Below the pieces are notes generated by a model that saw only the letters and a program-made list of their open reading frames with translations, was not told the origin of the DNA and ran no database searches. From Takakia lepidozioides (taxonomy: Eukaryota; Streptophyta; Takakiopsida; Takakiales; Takakiaceae): a stretch of 64,000 nucleotides of DNA. The stretch is from contig CM060732.1 in assembly GCA_030704615.1 (NCBI GenBank), positions 82,855,171 through 82,919,170 of the forward strand. The letters run 5' to 3'. The position numbers and the translations under genes were made by a program. Every line of letters begins with the position of its first letter. Position 1 is the stretch's first letter. Below are positions 49,960 through 61,036 of the stretch, piece by piece.

Positions 49960-51012
49960 GTTCCGTGAAGTTCACGGGTAAATAGATTTTGGTATCCGCC
50001 GATTCAATCTTGACTAGGGTATTTGAAATTTTAATACCCGAGGTTAAGGGGGTATATACCCGGGTCCGGCTTTTCTTTCTCCCTAAACCATAGAATCGCC
50101 ATGGGTAGTGCCTTTTTAAGGACCCGCGGGGTCCGTTTGGGTATTTTTTTGGAGCCTAGTCTGGGTTCGGATCCGGGTTTTGGAAATCTGAAAAATCCGG
50201 GTCCGGGTTCGGGTCCGGGTTTTGAACACAGAGTCGGGTCCAGGTCCGGGTAGTTGCTGGAAAAAATTAACGGGTTCACGGGTCCTTTCCGGATCCTATC
50301 TAATTGATTAAATATATTATAAAAACGAGATTAATTAGAAATAATTTTTCTCATACATTTAGATAAATAAATATTAGATAAATATAAAATTTTAATTTTA
50401 TATATATTTATTTATTTATCTATTAAAATTAAAACTCGGACCCTAACCCGCTGTGACCCGCTATACTGGCCCTCGGGTAGCGGGTTTAACAGGTTCTGGA
50501 CCTGGCAGGCGGGTCCGGATCCATGTAACCGGACCCTAACTTGTCGGTACACGGGTCAGAACCCGGACCCGCACAACACTGTATTGGACCCCAAAGGGCA
50601 CAACTTTGTGACATCACTCCGTGGATTGAACCCACACCCACTTTTGAGGTGGTATGTGGCCAATACCATTGGGCTAGAGCTTGGTTGGGCTGGTTGCTAC
50701 AGCGGCCTATTGCTCGTCCCCTCCACATATATTGCAAAACCTACCAAATCTAAGGTGGCCCAGTAAGCCCAACCTAAAATTAAGACCCGGATCCTGACCC
50801 GCTACACTGGCCCGTGGATAGTGGGTTTAATGGGTTCTGGACCTAGCAGTCCGGGTCCGGATCCGGTTCCGGGTTTATCTTAGAAATAAACCCGGGTCAA
50901 GGTCCGGTATTCGGTGATGGCACGGGTCTGGGGTACGGGTCCGTGTCCGGATAACCAGATCCTAACCCGCCCGGGGGGGGGGTGTCAAACCCCGGACCCG
51001 CACAACACTGGT
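49960..51012. repeat. CCGGGTCC-rich degenerate repeat with hAT-like ends
   Basis: Flanks of 50300-50440 are packed with GGGTCCGG/CCGGACCC-type words. Two copies of the same end sequence, CCGGACCCGCACAACACTG, occur at 50563-50581 and 50992-51010. Read inward this is CAGTGTTGTGCGGGTCCGG, a plausible hAT-like terminus. A SINE-like head lies between them. The left terminus was not found. An AT-rich 140-bp island at about 50300-50440 interrupts the GC-rich words. Confidence 0.45.
50598..50690 (-). mobile_element. tRNA-derived SINE-like element (family B), copy 3
   Basis: On the minus strand: A-box TAGCCCAATGGTATTGG, then ACATACCACCTC, and B-box GGGTTCAATCCACGG. It matches copies at 1690-1770 and 34975-35107 closely in the head. 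It sits between two copies of a CAGTGTTGTGCGGG-type end, so it appears nested in that repeat. Confidence 0.5.
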
Positions 51013-51379
51013 AGATACTAGATAGTCTCGAAAGTAAATCCAGTTTTAGTGGAAGAGACATTAGTTTTTGTAAGGTGCTCCGACTACCTGAAATTTTGGG
51101 TAAACAACTCTCAAACTTATAACAGGCTTGTGAGTTAACTCTTGACAACACTGAAAGTTGGGTAAGAGAACTATCTTCATTGGCTAAACATTGTGCCTTG
51201 TGATGGCCCACTTTGGACTTGCTCTCCTCAGGCTTACCATCCTGATGTCTTTGATGATGCTCATGTCAAATAGATCTTTGATATGGTAAAGGTGGGCTCC
51301 CTTGAAGATTCTCAGCTGTCCATATTAAATGATCTCCCAAGAAAGAATGCTGATGTGTTCAGAGGGGCCCCACTGACTT

Positions 51380-52330
51380 AGGCAGAACCACCCTTATTGA
51401 GCATGACATAGAAAGTGAAGGGAAGCCTGTGAAACAGTATCCTTACAGGGAAAGTGCAAGGAGAGATCCATAATACATGAAGAGATTAAAAAAAAAATGC
51501 TTGATGCAGAGGTCATACGCCCCTCTGTATCCCTTTGGGCCAGTCCCATAGTGCTGATTGGGAAAAGGGATGGTAGCACTAGGTTCTGTGTTGACTTTCA
51601 AAGGCTTAATGCTATCACAAAGAAGGATGTTTACCCTTACCCAGAATTAATGAGACACTGGATATGCTACATGGGCCAAGATATTCTCTAAGCTAGACCT
51701 TGCATCAGGGTTTTGGCAGGTACCATTGACTGAACGATCTAAAGAAAAAACTGCCTTTGTATGCCGCACGGCATGTTCAAATATGAATCCATGCCCTTTG
51801 GCTTAGGCAACACCACAACAATTTTCCAGCGTTTCATGGATGTCAGGTCCTAGGGAACCTGAGATGGGAGTGTGCTCTAGTTTATATAGATGACATTAGC
51901 ATATACTCTCCCTCCTTTGACAGGCGATGACTGACCTGCAGAGAGCATTTTGCAGACTGAGAGTAGCCAGCCTCAAGGTAAAAACCAAGAAGTGTGAATT
52001 CGGCTTTGAAGAATTGAAGTTCTTGGGTCATAGGGTCACTGCTGCAGGTCTCAAACCTGACACCTCTAACCTAGAATTTGTCTGGAATTTTCCAGTTCTT
52101 GTTGAGAAGCGATGTGTCAAGTTATTCTTGCCTTGCCTCTTACTATAGAAGATTTATCAAGGACTTTGCCAGGATTGCTAATGCCCAAATTGCTTTCTAA
52201 AACAGTCAAATTCACATGGGGGGTGGCTCAGATCCATGCCTTCCAAAGGTGAAGGTGACACTCACTTCAGCTCCTATTCTAGTTTATCCAGACTTCACTC
52301 TCCCATCTATGCAGTAACTAGTTAATAACT
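51380..52330 (+). mobile_element. Ty3/gypsy reverse transcriptase relic
   Basis: Plus-strand pieces in shifting frames read as Ty3/gypsy Pol. GRTTLIEHDIE and KPVKQYPY lie near 51380-51435. MLDAEVIRPSVSLWASPIVLIGKRDGSTRFCVDFQRLNAITKKDVYPYP starts at 51497. KLDLASGFWQVPL, ALVYIDDI (the YxDD catalytic site, near 51880), KCEFGFEELKFLGHRVTAAGL near 51985 and LTSAPILVYPDF near 52265 follow. Stops and frameshifts show it is dead. Gag, integrase and LTRs were not found. Confidence 0.88.
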
Positions 52331-52334
52331 TAAT

Positions 52335-52758
52335 ATTATAGGAATTTTAAAATGCACATTTTCAAACCTTGTCAACTTTATAAACTGTGATCTTACAAAA
52401 ACTAGATACATTCAAGTAAAAACAACATGAGGTAAAAGCTAGTATATTGGACTAGCTAGCAAAACTATTGCAGTAGCTTCAAGCCCATCATGCTATAGTA
52501 CGATAAGCTTAAGATGAAGACCAAAATTATAAGATCATTTTATAGCTAATAAGTTGTTTACAGTGGCTCGATTGTCAACTTTAGAATGATTTGACAATTA
52601 TTTCTTCTCAAGGAAAATTATCAAGATTATCAATATGTACGTTTTTATGTCTGCTCTAGACGAAGTCTATTTCTTTTTCATCTTCAAACATCACTCTAGG
52701 AGTCCTAGCCGTCGCAAAACTTCACAACTAACGAGTGCATAATTACTACATGAGTTGG
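52335..52758. other. AT-rich gap after the gypsy relic
   Basis: No gene, repeat or LTR boundary recognised. It may contain the 3' end of the DUF642-like relic that lies on the minus strand. Confidence 0.3.
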
Positions 52759-53633
52759 TCAAAGCAAACACGTGGCAAACCATTCACTAAAATCAAAAGA
52801 GTAGTCAGCAGCCTGCACCATGGCAACAATAGTGATGATAGGCACAATGCCTTGCCAAATACAACATTTCACTCGCGGAGTAGCGGTGTTAAGTTCATGG
52901 TTTCCATTTAAGAACCTAATATTATCAATAATGGGTCCATATCTCTCCGACATGCTCTCGAATCTAATATTTGTCATTGCTCTAGATCGCACATAAAGCA
53001 TACTGTAGGATTTCCATGTGATCTGTTTTTCTGTGTCTGTGGAATTATAGTGAGTTTGGTAATATTCGTAATTTGACGCCTTGGTAGGATCGGCTCCATA
53101 TGAAGAAACCCTTATATCCCCATTTGCATTTATCATTGAATCTGGATTTCTGGCCATTTGCCATTGACCCAACAGCACACAAGGTTCTATCACGACCACA
53201 CTGGCTGTAAATCCGGGTAATGGCAAACAATTTACTACCAGGATTGTTCAAGTGGACCATAAAATTATTCGTTGGGGCATTTTTTTACATCTGGCCAACC
53301 AGGGGGTTTCTGGTAGGTGTTAGTGTTCAATATTTGTACACCGAGACCCCCGATCACCCAATTGGTGAGAGGGGTAGTTTGTGTCATATTAGTTACATCA
53401 CACGTAGTTACTAGTTATGGATGCATTTGTGTTTGTGATATTTACCAATTCAAAGCCCCCATTTGTAAATGAAATGATGTTACTGCTTGAAGTGTTCCCA
53501 AATGTGAGGATGGTTGAACTTCAACCCAATCGGGATTGATTAAATCGGCATCCTCGCACATTGTTGTGCTTGGCCAATACATTGTCAATATAAATACAAC
53601 ACCGACAACCATCATAGACGTCTGTGACCTCAT
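52759..53633 (-). pseudogene. Broken secreted protein gene, DUF642-like
   Basis: Reading the minus strand, a signal-peptide-like start lies at 53633 (MVVGVVFILTMYWPSTTMC). A frameshift leads into SFTNGGFELV (about 53475-53445), then another frame gives NWVIGGLGVQILNTNTYQKPPG (about 53360-53290). A stop and further shift lead to the last piece, 53226-52759, with WKSYSMLYVRSRAMTNIRFESMSERYGPIIDNIRFL. NGGFE near the start, an NWxxxGG segment and a terminal YGPIIDN are hallmarks of the plant DUF642 cell-wall protein family, which has galactose-binding-like folds. At least two frameshifts and one stop argue for a pseudogene. An unrecognised intron could account for one break. Confidence 0.5.
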
Positions 53634-53699
53634 CTTCAAATATTGTCTGCAATGCACCCAACCTTCATGTGTGAGATATCCATACATATACCATCATTT

Positions 53700-56600
53700 T
53701 GTGATTTTTATCATGGGCAGTTAGACATGGACATTATTGATCAACGTAGATGAATTGCTTTTTAGTGGTTGTTGTCTCTTAAGGAAATGATCAAATATAC
53801 TCAAAAAAAACTTCAATAAGTTTCATTAATGTTATACTGACTTAGATCAAAGAAATGTGGTCTACCAAATTTTTTAATGATCCAACGCTACATTATGTAT
53901 CTCTATAGTTTTATGAAAATATAGTCAAGTGTTTAGATGACATATGTATATGTATACTACATGAGAAATAATTGGTATAACCATAATTGTGTGGTTCTCA
54001 TTGTTTCACAACAAAATCACTTATAAAGATCTATTAGCTAGTGGCTAGAAATAACATTGATGGTTCGTTTCATGATCTTTGTGAACAAGCAAATTAAGGA
54101 TGTTTCTTACTTGACATTCAAAGAGGAAGACCTTCTCGTCCACACAATTTGGTTGGTCTTAGACCCCATTGTTGCGGCCTGATCAGCAAAAAATCATAGG
54201 CAAATCAAATGCCTTAATAAAGCCTCATGTCATGTCAACATGTGTCATAAGATAAAGATTTGTCATTTTTTGTGATGCTACCAATGGACATGTATATTTT
54301 CGTATAATTGTATAAAAGATTTTTATTTTATTTTTTATTTTTATTTTTTTCTGGTAGATGATTAATTTAGTCGATATGATGTTTCTTTCAAGTGTGTGGC
54401 AGTAGTTTGTTATTTGTCTCATCAGATTTATATTATGCTAGTCAGAAGAAAGAAAGAATGTGATCTACTTCCATCAATGGTTACAACAATTAATCTTTCT
54501 ATTGGGAGTAAATTTTGTCAATTTTGCCTTATAAATATGCTCGGTCTTATCAACTGGTACACTAAAAAGACCGAAATATAGCTTAAAAACTGTTGTAAAA
54601 CAGAAAGGAGCAAGTTACTTCTATGTCAGATGTCCCTTTGTGGTTTAGTAGCTTATTCTTTCTATCTTTTATTTATAATACTTTATAGAAGTTTTTAGTT
54701 GCTCTCTTTGGAGAGGGCCGGGAAAGAGCAATATGCAGATCTTATATAGCTATACACTACTTCTATTTCCTTGCAATACGACATCCATTGCTTCCTCTTT
54801 TCCTCTTCGCAAAATCTTGAAACTCATCTAATTATCATATGAAGAAAGATGGACCGAGCTTCTTATATGTTTCACTCTTTGAATCTAATTCCCAAGTTCT
54901 GTACAATTTCTTAGTGGATGGCCTAAAAATGACTGGACGTGAGGTTTGTTCTAGATCTTTCTCAATGTAGTATAACTTATGATTGTAAATTTCATTATAA
55001 TCATCACTTGTACACCTTTTGAAAATTGATCTTTTGCTCAAGTGTGACTAATAGGCCTCTCTACATCCACTTAGACAATATATCCAAACTCTTCGTCTCA
55101 ATGTCACATGAAAATTTTCTATAGCTATATTACACTATCTCTTCTCTTTTACTTTGTCTATATCGACTATCAAATACACAAATACATCACTAGCATATAC
55201 ATCTCCATCTATTTCTCCAACAAATAAATATATGCAGAATAATGTATACAAGGAATCAAGGTGTGTAGTAAGATATATAGGAGAGAGTGGGAGGCTTTGA
55301 ACTCAAGAGCGAGTAGAATAGAGCTCAAAGAAATGGAGGTTGACACCACGGTGTTCACATGAAGTTCAAAATGTATCCATCCACCATTCATTCATCCCCA
55401 TTTTGTCATCAATCCGCTACTTAACACGATTCATTTTTGGTTTTGGTGAATTGACTAGTACTCTCTGTTTACGCATTCCGCAATTTGCCAGCCACCCACA
55501 ATATATCCATAGTTTATCTCAAAATTTTATTATTGCAAACAGATGTTTAGACCTCATTTACACGTAGGTCAAAATTCGAAGCCAATTATTTGCAAAATAT
55601 TCTTTATGAAATTTACTGCTACATCCAATCATCCATCTAATAAATTTCACACGACGAAGATTCTTCACTAATGTATTGAATTAAATTGGCAGATAGCCAA
55701 ACACAATTTTCTACTCTAAAAATATGCCATATTTGGTGGGTGGAGTAGTTGTAACTTCTCCGTTTGTTGTAACGATCCATGATCTCTTCATCTTCTCTTT
55801 CACCTCTTCAAATCTAAAGTACCAATTCATCAAAAATCATTGTATGTTTGCAATGTCCATAGCAGTGGGTAATTTTGTTATCACTTTAAATACAAGAATA
55901 ATAAATAAACAATTTAATTGTAAGTACAAACTGCTGAAATATTAAAAACTATCCTTAGTTCAAAAGAATATTTGAACAAAAAATAGCATCCTGACTGATT
56001 TTGAGCCTACCCCAAATTAGAAAATAGAGTTTGGCGCCAAATTTATCAAGCTCCATGCATACTCGAAATAGGTTGCGAAGATGTTTTATCCAAGCATCTA
56101 CTACATTGTTCTAGGACCAAATTGGTGGAAATAAAATATACTTTGTCATGTGACCCAATTTTGTAGATTCTATTTAACACACTTATCAATTTCAGCTGTT
56201 TTGCTTTCATCTTTTCATCTACATAAAATTTTGTGCAACATAATGTGGAATGGAACTGTTTAAATTAGAAAAAATAGGAACAAATGCCAAAGATATGTCC
56301 ACCATGTTCTTATTCCAAGAATATCATTTCATCTTTTAAATCATCTTTCTAATGTAAATATATAACATAATAGTGTAGAAAAATAAATATAAACAATGAT
56401 TGTCTTTATTATTATTGTAATATATCTTGTGCGTATATAATTTATATGATCTCTAGAGCTATAACTACCAAAATTTATCATCCAAAAAATGTTGGTCACA
56501 AGAAAAAAAAAAAAAACCTATATGACATAACCAACGACTATATTTGATACAATAGTCTTATTATTAATATTATTTCTAGGAGAATTACTCATTGTCATTG

Positions 56601-58036
56601 ATATACAATAAGAATGTTGTTAATGCTACTTCAGAGTTAAGATCGAAAGTGTGGATCACTATTTGATATTCTTGGATGCGGATGCATCGACCTCTTTTAT
56701 CACAAAAGAGCCCCTCATCATACATTTTTGTTTAGATTATTTTATTACTCGGGCTTCAGTTTGATCTAGGATAATAGTTTTGGAAATCAACAAAAATGAT
56801 CATTTATGATTTCTCTGCCTACAAGGTTGAAACGGGATACAATTTGTTGCTACCGCACAACTCTATGGATATGAAGTCGTTTGTCAAATGGGCTCATATA
56901 CAAATATCGCTCTATCATCATGTAAGACTATTTTGTTTGATGTTTGAAAGAATGATGTAGGGCTGCTAAACTAAATGTCTTTTTTTGAAAAATACTCAAC
57001 ATGATTCTCTTTTTTTGTTCTTTTCGTCTTGGAGAACTCGACCTTGCGTGTGCTTTGCAATTTGCATAAGTCGATGGAGACCACTGAACACTGCCTCATC
57101 TTCTACAGCTTGTTGCGATTTTTTATACTAACTTGGAGATATAATTTCCTCATCATTCCCTTATCCTTAAAATGCTAGGGCCCTGAGGAGTAGCTATCCA
57201 ACTTGGGCAACTTTGAGACTGCATGTTAGCTCAAATATTTTGACAGTCAGATGGAGTTTCATTTTGTATGACAACCTACCTTGCTTGAGAGTATTATTTA
57301 TGAGTTCAATTTAGACGATGTATTGATGATCATAAGGCCTTGGAGGGTTCTTTGTGTAGTTTTTGTCGAAGTGCCAAAAGAATGAGAGAAATTTTTTTGT
57401 TGTAGGCTTTGACGTCTCATAGGGAAAAGACGAACAGATCTGAGTCACAAGTTACCTAAAACGTCCGGTCTCCCATCATGCTAGAAGTTTGGGCTAAGTA
57501 ATCACACCTCATGTGCACAGGGCAATGAGATGTGATTAAGTGTAATGCTCAATATTCAAACTTACCAGGCGAAAGCGGGATAGTCGTTAAGTCCTTGATT
57601 ATTGTGAACCTTTGCATTTTGCATTGAGGATTCTCGGTCCTCTTTTGGTTTCAATTATTTATTTTTATTTATTTATTTGTTTGTTTGTTTATTTGTTTAT
57701 TTTTAAAAGGGATGAGAGGCCCTGGAAATTTATTAAAAAGGGAAAAAATTAAACCCTTACATATTGCCATGAGGCTTAACACACGGGACCGTGTTGGAGA
57801 TTCCAACGATCAGTGAACAGGGTAGAAAATAGACCTGACTACGCATGCAGCCCTGGTAGACCCATCTATTATTGGTTGCAAGATTTGCCCATAGTACATA
57901 GAGCTAATCTGGGATTAGTTCATAGCAGTGAAAACCTCCATGAGAGAGAGGTGCCCTAGTGCAGAGGGAACCGAACGGAACGACGAACAGTAAGAGCACA
58001 GGCCAGAACGGCCAAGGAGCGAAACTCTGAAGATGT
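53700..58036. other. Long AT-rich intergenic region
   Basis: No frame longer than 110 codons and none with a recognisable domain. It contains long A/T runs (for example about 56501-56516) and an ATTT/GTTT simple repeat near 57650-57705. It is low in CpG and visually different from the GC-richer flanks. No tRNA-like boxes were noticed. Confidence 0.4.
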
Positions 58037-58109
58037 CTATCTGAGGAAGATCAACTTAGATTTAGATCCCCTCCTTATGTGCTTCCAGTTAATATTTGCC
58101 GAGTCCAGG

Positions 58110-59696
58110 TCAGGGGAGGCCGAAGACGTTGCCCCATCGGTGTTTCCAGAGTTCAGGTATGGAGTCTGCCCATGTACAGGAGTCCGTATCAATGATGCAA
58201 CAAATGATTCCTCCTCTTCCCCAAGATACTCTGAAGGAGGCGAGGAGGGAATTTTTTCGTTCAGGTTTCCTATCTGCTTCTGCACATAGTTTTTGCCAGG
58301 CCAACTTAGCTGCAATAGTAACATCATAGAAAACACAAGCAAGGATTTCTGTACAAGAGGAGGAAGCATTGTTTAATGTCCATCTGCACCGAGCCTTCCA
58401 GATTTGCCACAGTGTTGCCGAGCGGAGGGCCTCAAATACTGGGCATGTGGACACCTTGGACTTGGTTGTTTGGTTGTAATTTAGCAGGAGGGCTATGGGG
58501 TCCTGAGCGTGTCCGACTAGACCCTGTAAAGTGACCATACCAAGGGCCAGATTTTTTACGGCCCTCTACAGAATAGAAGGCAGTGTTCCAAAGACTCAAT
58601 AACCCCAATGGGGCAGCATCTGCAGAGTAGAGCCTCTTGGAAGTTCAGAAATTGCCCAACCTTTAAAACTCTATTTGCAGTCTGCCAAAGAAAGGCACTG
58701 AGTTTGGCTGGTTTTGATTTTTCCCAAATCAGAGCCCATATGCACTTCTAGTTTTCCTCTCTAAATTGGAATAAGCCCCATCTGTCGTCCCATTTTTTGG
58801 TTAGAGGCTTGGCCTTCAGCATCGCTCTGTAGGCACCTCTGGCCGTGTAAGAGAAGAAGGAGCAAATCATGTATCAAGGATGCTTAGGTGTCAGTTAGGA
58901 TGGAAATGCGGCACCGCATTTCCATTGCCATTTTGCCGGGTCGATTTGCAGATCCTGGATGGACTGGCCTCCTATCCATATGAAGGTTCCTGATCGTAAC
59001 CATGGTAGAACCTGCGTGTTGGATGGTAGGGATGGATTAGAATCTTTGAGCTTAGAGTTCCAGTGGCAGATTCTGGTTGGTGGGGTGTTTGTAAATGGGA
59101 TTGTGATGGAGTTGGATGAGTGCAGCGAGAGAGCACCCGTATACGGATGGGCCCTGAATGCGAAACCCACAAGGTTATCACGCGAGGCTTCCGTTATGAA
59201 CATGACCTGAAAATGGTGATCACTTGTGGTCATCCACTGATAAAGAGACGGAGAGGATGGGCCCTGTCTGAGCATGTCTCTCCACGAGTCTGGAACTGAT
59301 TGCAGAACTGAGGCTATACTGGCGGAGAGCCTTTGGGTGCCTAGAGTTCTAGAAAGAGATTCAGGGGTACTGAACCATAGATGGGAGATCACCTGTGAGA
59401 GCCCCCTTGCATCCCACCCTGCCCATCTTGTAGCTTGGCTCCTCTCCGCTGCTGATGGGACTAGCTTGTTGAGGAACAGGTGTTGCCTGAGCACTTCACA
59501 AAAAGAAGCAGACTCTCTTTTACGCAGGAAAGGTCTGCACTTCCCCCAAGCCAACCAAATAGAGGTCCAAAGGGAAGAGCCAAGAGCATACGCATGGAAA
59601 AACTGACAGAGAAACAGGGGGGTATTTGACCTTTGCAACTGCTTCGACAGTAGAGCCCCAAAGGCTCCTTGGGGAGAATAGAACCGAAGGTCATAG
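58110..59696 (-). mobile_element. LINE (L1-type), C-terminal part with zf-RVT
   Basis: Minus-strand frames encode the C-terminal third of a plant LINE ORF2. The frame 59638-58895 (LWTSIWLAWGKCRPFLRKRES onward) is followed, after stops, by a piece near 58760-58600. That piece reads ALIWEKSKPAKLSAFLWQTANRVL then CCPIGVIESLEHCLL, the zinc-binding reverse-transcriptase (zf-RVT) signature. Further downstream near 58420 ATLWQIWKARCRWTLNNAS is seen. It is the continuation of the LINE pieces at 60020-61036 and 62066-63740. No poly(A) tail or target duplication was located near 58040. Confidence 0.85.
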
Positions 59697-60022
59697 GCCG
59701 CAGGTCTATATTCCTTCTTTCTTCGTTGTGCGCTTGTTACCCTCAGCCTTCATTCGCCCACCAACCGCTTCCGCGTGGTCTTACGCCGCTAACCATGCGT
59801 TTCATTCTTCTGAGCTAAGAAGTAAGCAAAATATATATATATATATATATTTTTTTGCTTACTTCTTAGCTCTCCTAGGCCCCTTTTCATTCGATTCCCA
59901 GCCTCCCATAGTTCACGGAGGCAACAGGTTCCGCTTGATTCGATATGCTAGTAAGCATATCGAATCAAGGGCTTATAGTTTAATTGGTTCAAACGCACCG
60001 CTCATAACGGTGATATTGTAGG
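59697..60022 (+). mobile_element. Insertion with organelle-like tRNA, possible mtDNA fragment
   Basis: About 320 bp interrupt the LINE coding sequence, whose translation resumes on both sides. The block contains two perfect inverted repeats: a 20-bp arm pair around an (AT)n loop (about 59812-59871) and a 16-bp arm pair around AGTA (about 59934-59969). It ends in a truncated tRNA annotated separately. Palindromes and this tRNA type suggest DNA copied from an organelle, most likely the mitochondrion, but the rest of the block was not recognised. Confidence 0.5.
59969..60022 (+). tRNA. Truncated organelle-type tRNA, anticodon CAU
   Basis: The sequence begins GGGCTTATAGTTTAATTGG (acceptor strand and D-arm). 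It continues to a perfect 5-bp anticodon stem CACCG/CGGTG around the loop CTCATAA, giving anticodon CAU, and stops after ATATTGTAGG before the T-arm. From memory it resembles plant mitochondrial tRNA-Ile(CAU), in which the first anticodon base is modified to read AUA. Without a T-arm and 3' acceptor strand it cannot function. Confidence 0.6.
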
Positions 60023-61036
60023 GGATTTATGACGATAACCTTGAGTGATCCATCTTAGAGATGGAGACCATTGAGTGGTGCTCAGGGGTGAACTGAGGGA
60101 AATAGTACCCATCACCATAAGTTTCCACCAACCTCCTTCTGGACTCAGGAATCTGGGGAGCCATTTTCCCAACAGGGCTTTGATCTGGGTTTCAGGATCC
60201 AAGACTCCGAGGCCACCCATTTTCTTGGGCATTATTATTTGAATCCAAGAGACCTAGGGACGTTTGTTAGAGTCCAACGATTGGGCCCCCCATATAAAGT
60301 TTCTAATACACTTTTTGATTTCGTGGATGTGTTTAGAGCTGGGGCTCCAGGTTGAGGAGAAATACCAAATACCGGCCAAAAGGATCTAGTTAGCCACCAG
60401 AGCCCTCCCAGTAATGGAGAGGAACAGAGAGCCCCAGAAGGTTAGTTGCCCCTTCACCCTGGCTATAGTGGGACCCAGATGTTGGTCTTCAAAGAGATTA
60501 ATCCTGAAGACGTGGCCCAAAAGGGTGGTGGACTCCCCTTCCTTGAGCCAGATCAAGCCCAAGTTAGCCCCCCATACTGGGGAGACCCCCAGACCTGATT
60601 TTGAAATATCTCCCACCAGAAGAGCCTTGGTTTTTGTCCAATTCACCCTGAAACCCGATACCTTGCAGAAGCTATCAATCGTGCACTGGGCCGCATGCAA
60701 GGCTGTTGGCTCAGCTTGAAGCAGGAGAAAAGTGTCATCTACAAACATATAATCTTTAATCTGAAGGGCAACATCAGCCGTGAAACCATGCATCTGAAGG
60801 CCTCTCACTACAGGGTTAACATCCAACATGTAACCCAAAGTATCTGCCACAAACAGAAAGAGGAAAGGCAAGAGAGGGCATCCCTATCGCACTGATCTCT
60901 GGAGGGCAAAGGGTTTTGACAAATGACCATTAATAATTATAACCCTGCTGGAGCTGTTGCGGATAAGGATGTTTATCCACTTGCAAAATGAGGGTGGCAG
61001 CCCACATTTTTGCAGAACCGCCAGAAGAAAGAGTAT
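60020..61036 (-). mobile_element. LINE (L1-type), central reverse-transcriptase part
   Basis: The minus strand continues ORF2: AVLQKCGLPPSFCKWINILIRNSSSRV (about 61030-60950), then LSKPFALQRSVR, a stop and GCPLLPFLFLFVADTLGYML. The catalytic site reads FVDD (DYMFVDDTFLLLQ, near 60750) in place of the usual F/YADD. KTKALLVGD, WKLMVMG and WITQGYRHKSPT follow toward 60030. In-frame stops show decay. It joins to 62066 on one side and 59696 on the other, with insertions at each joint. Confidence 0.88.

Noticed and set aside
52759-53687. Second polygalacturonase copy
   Set aside because: It was considered because of the secreted-protein look and a pectin gene nearby, but no GH28 motif (NTDG, GDD, GHG, RIK) is present. 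DUF642-type motifs fit better.
58959-59606. Plus-strand frames of 83 and 110 codons
   Set aside because: Antisense to the LINE C-terminal coding region.
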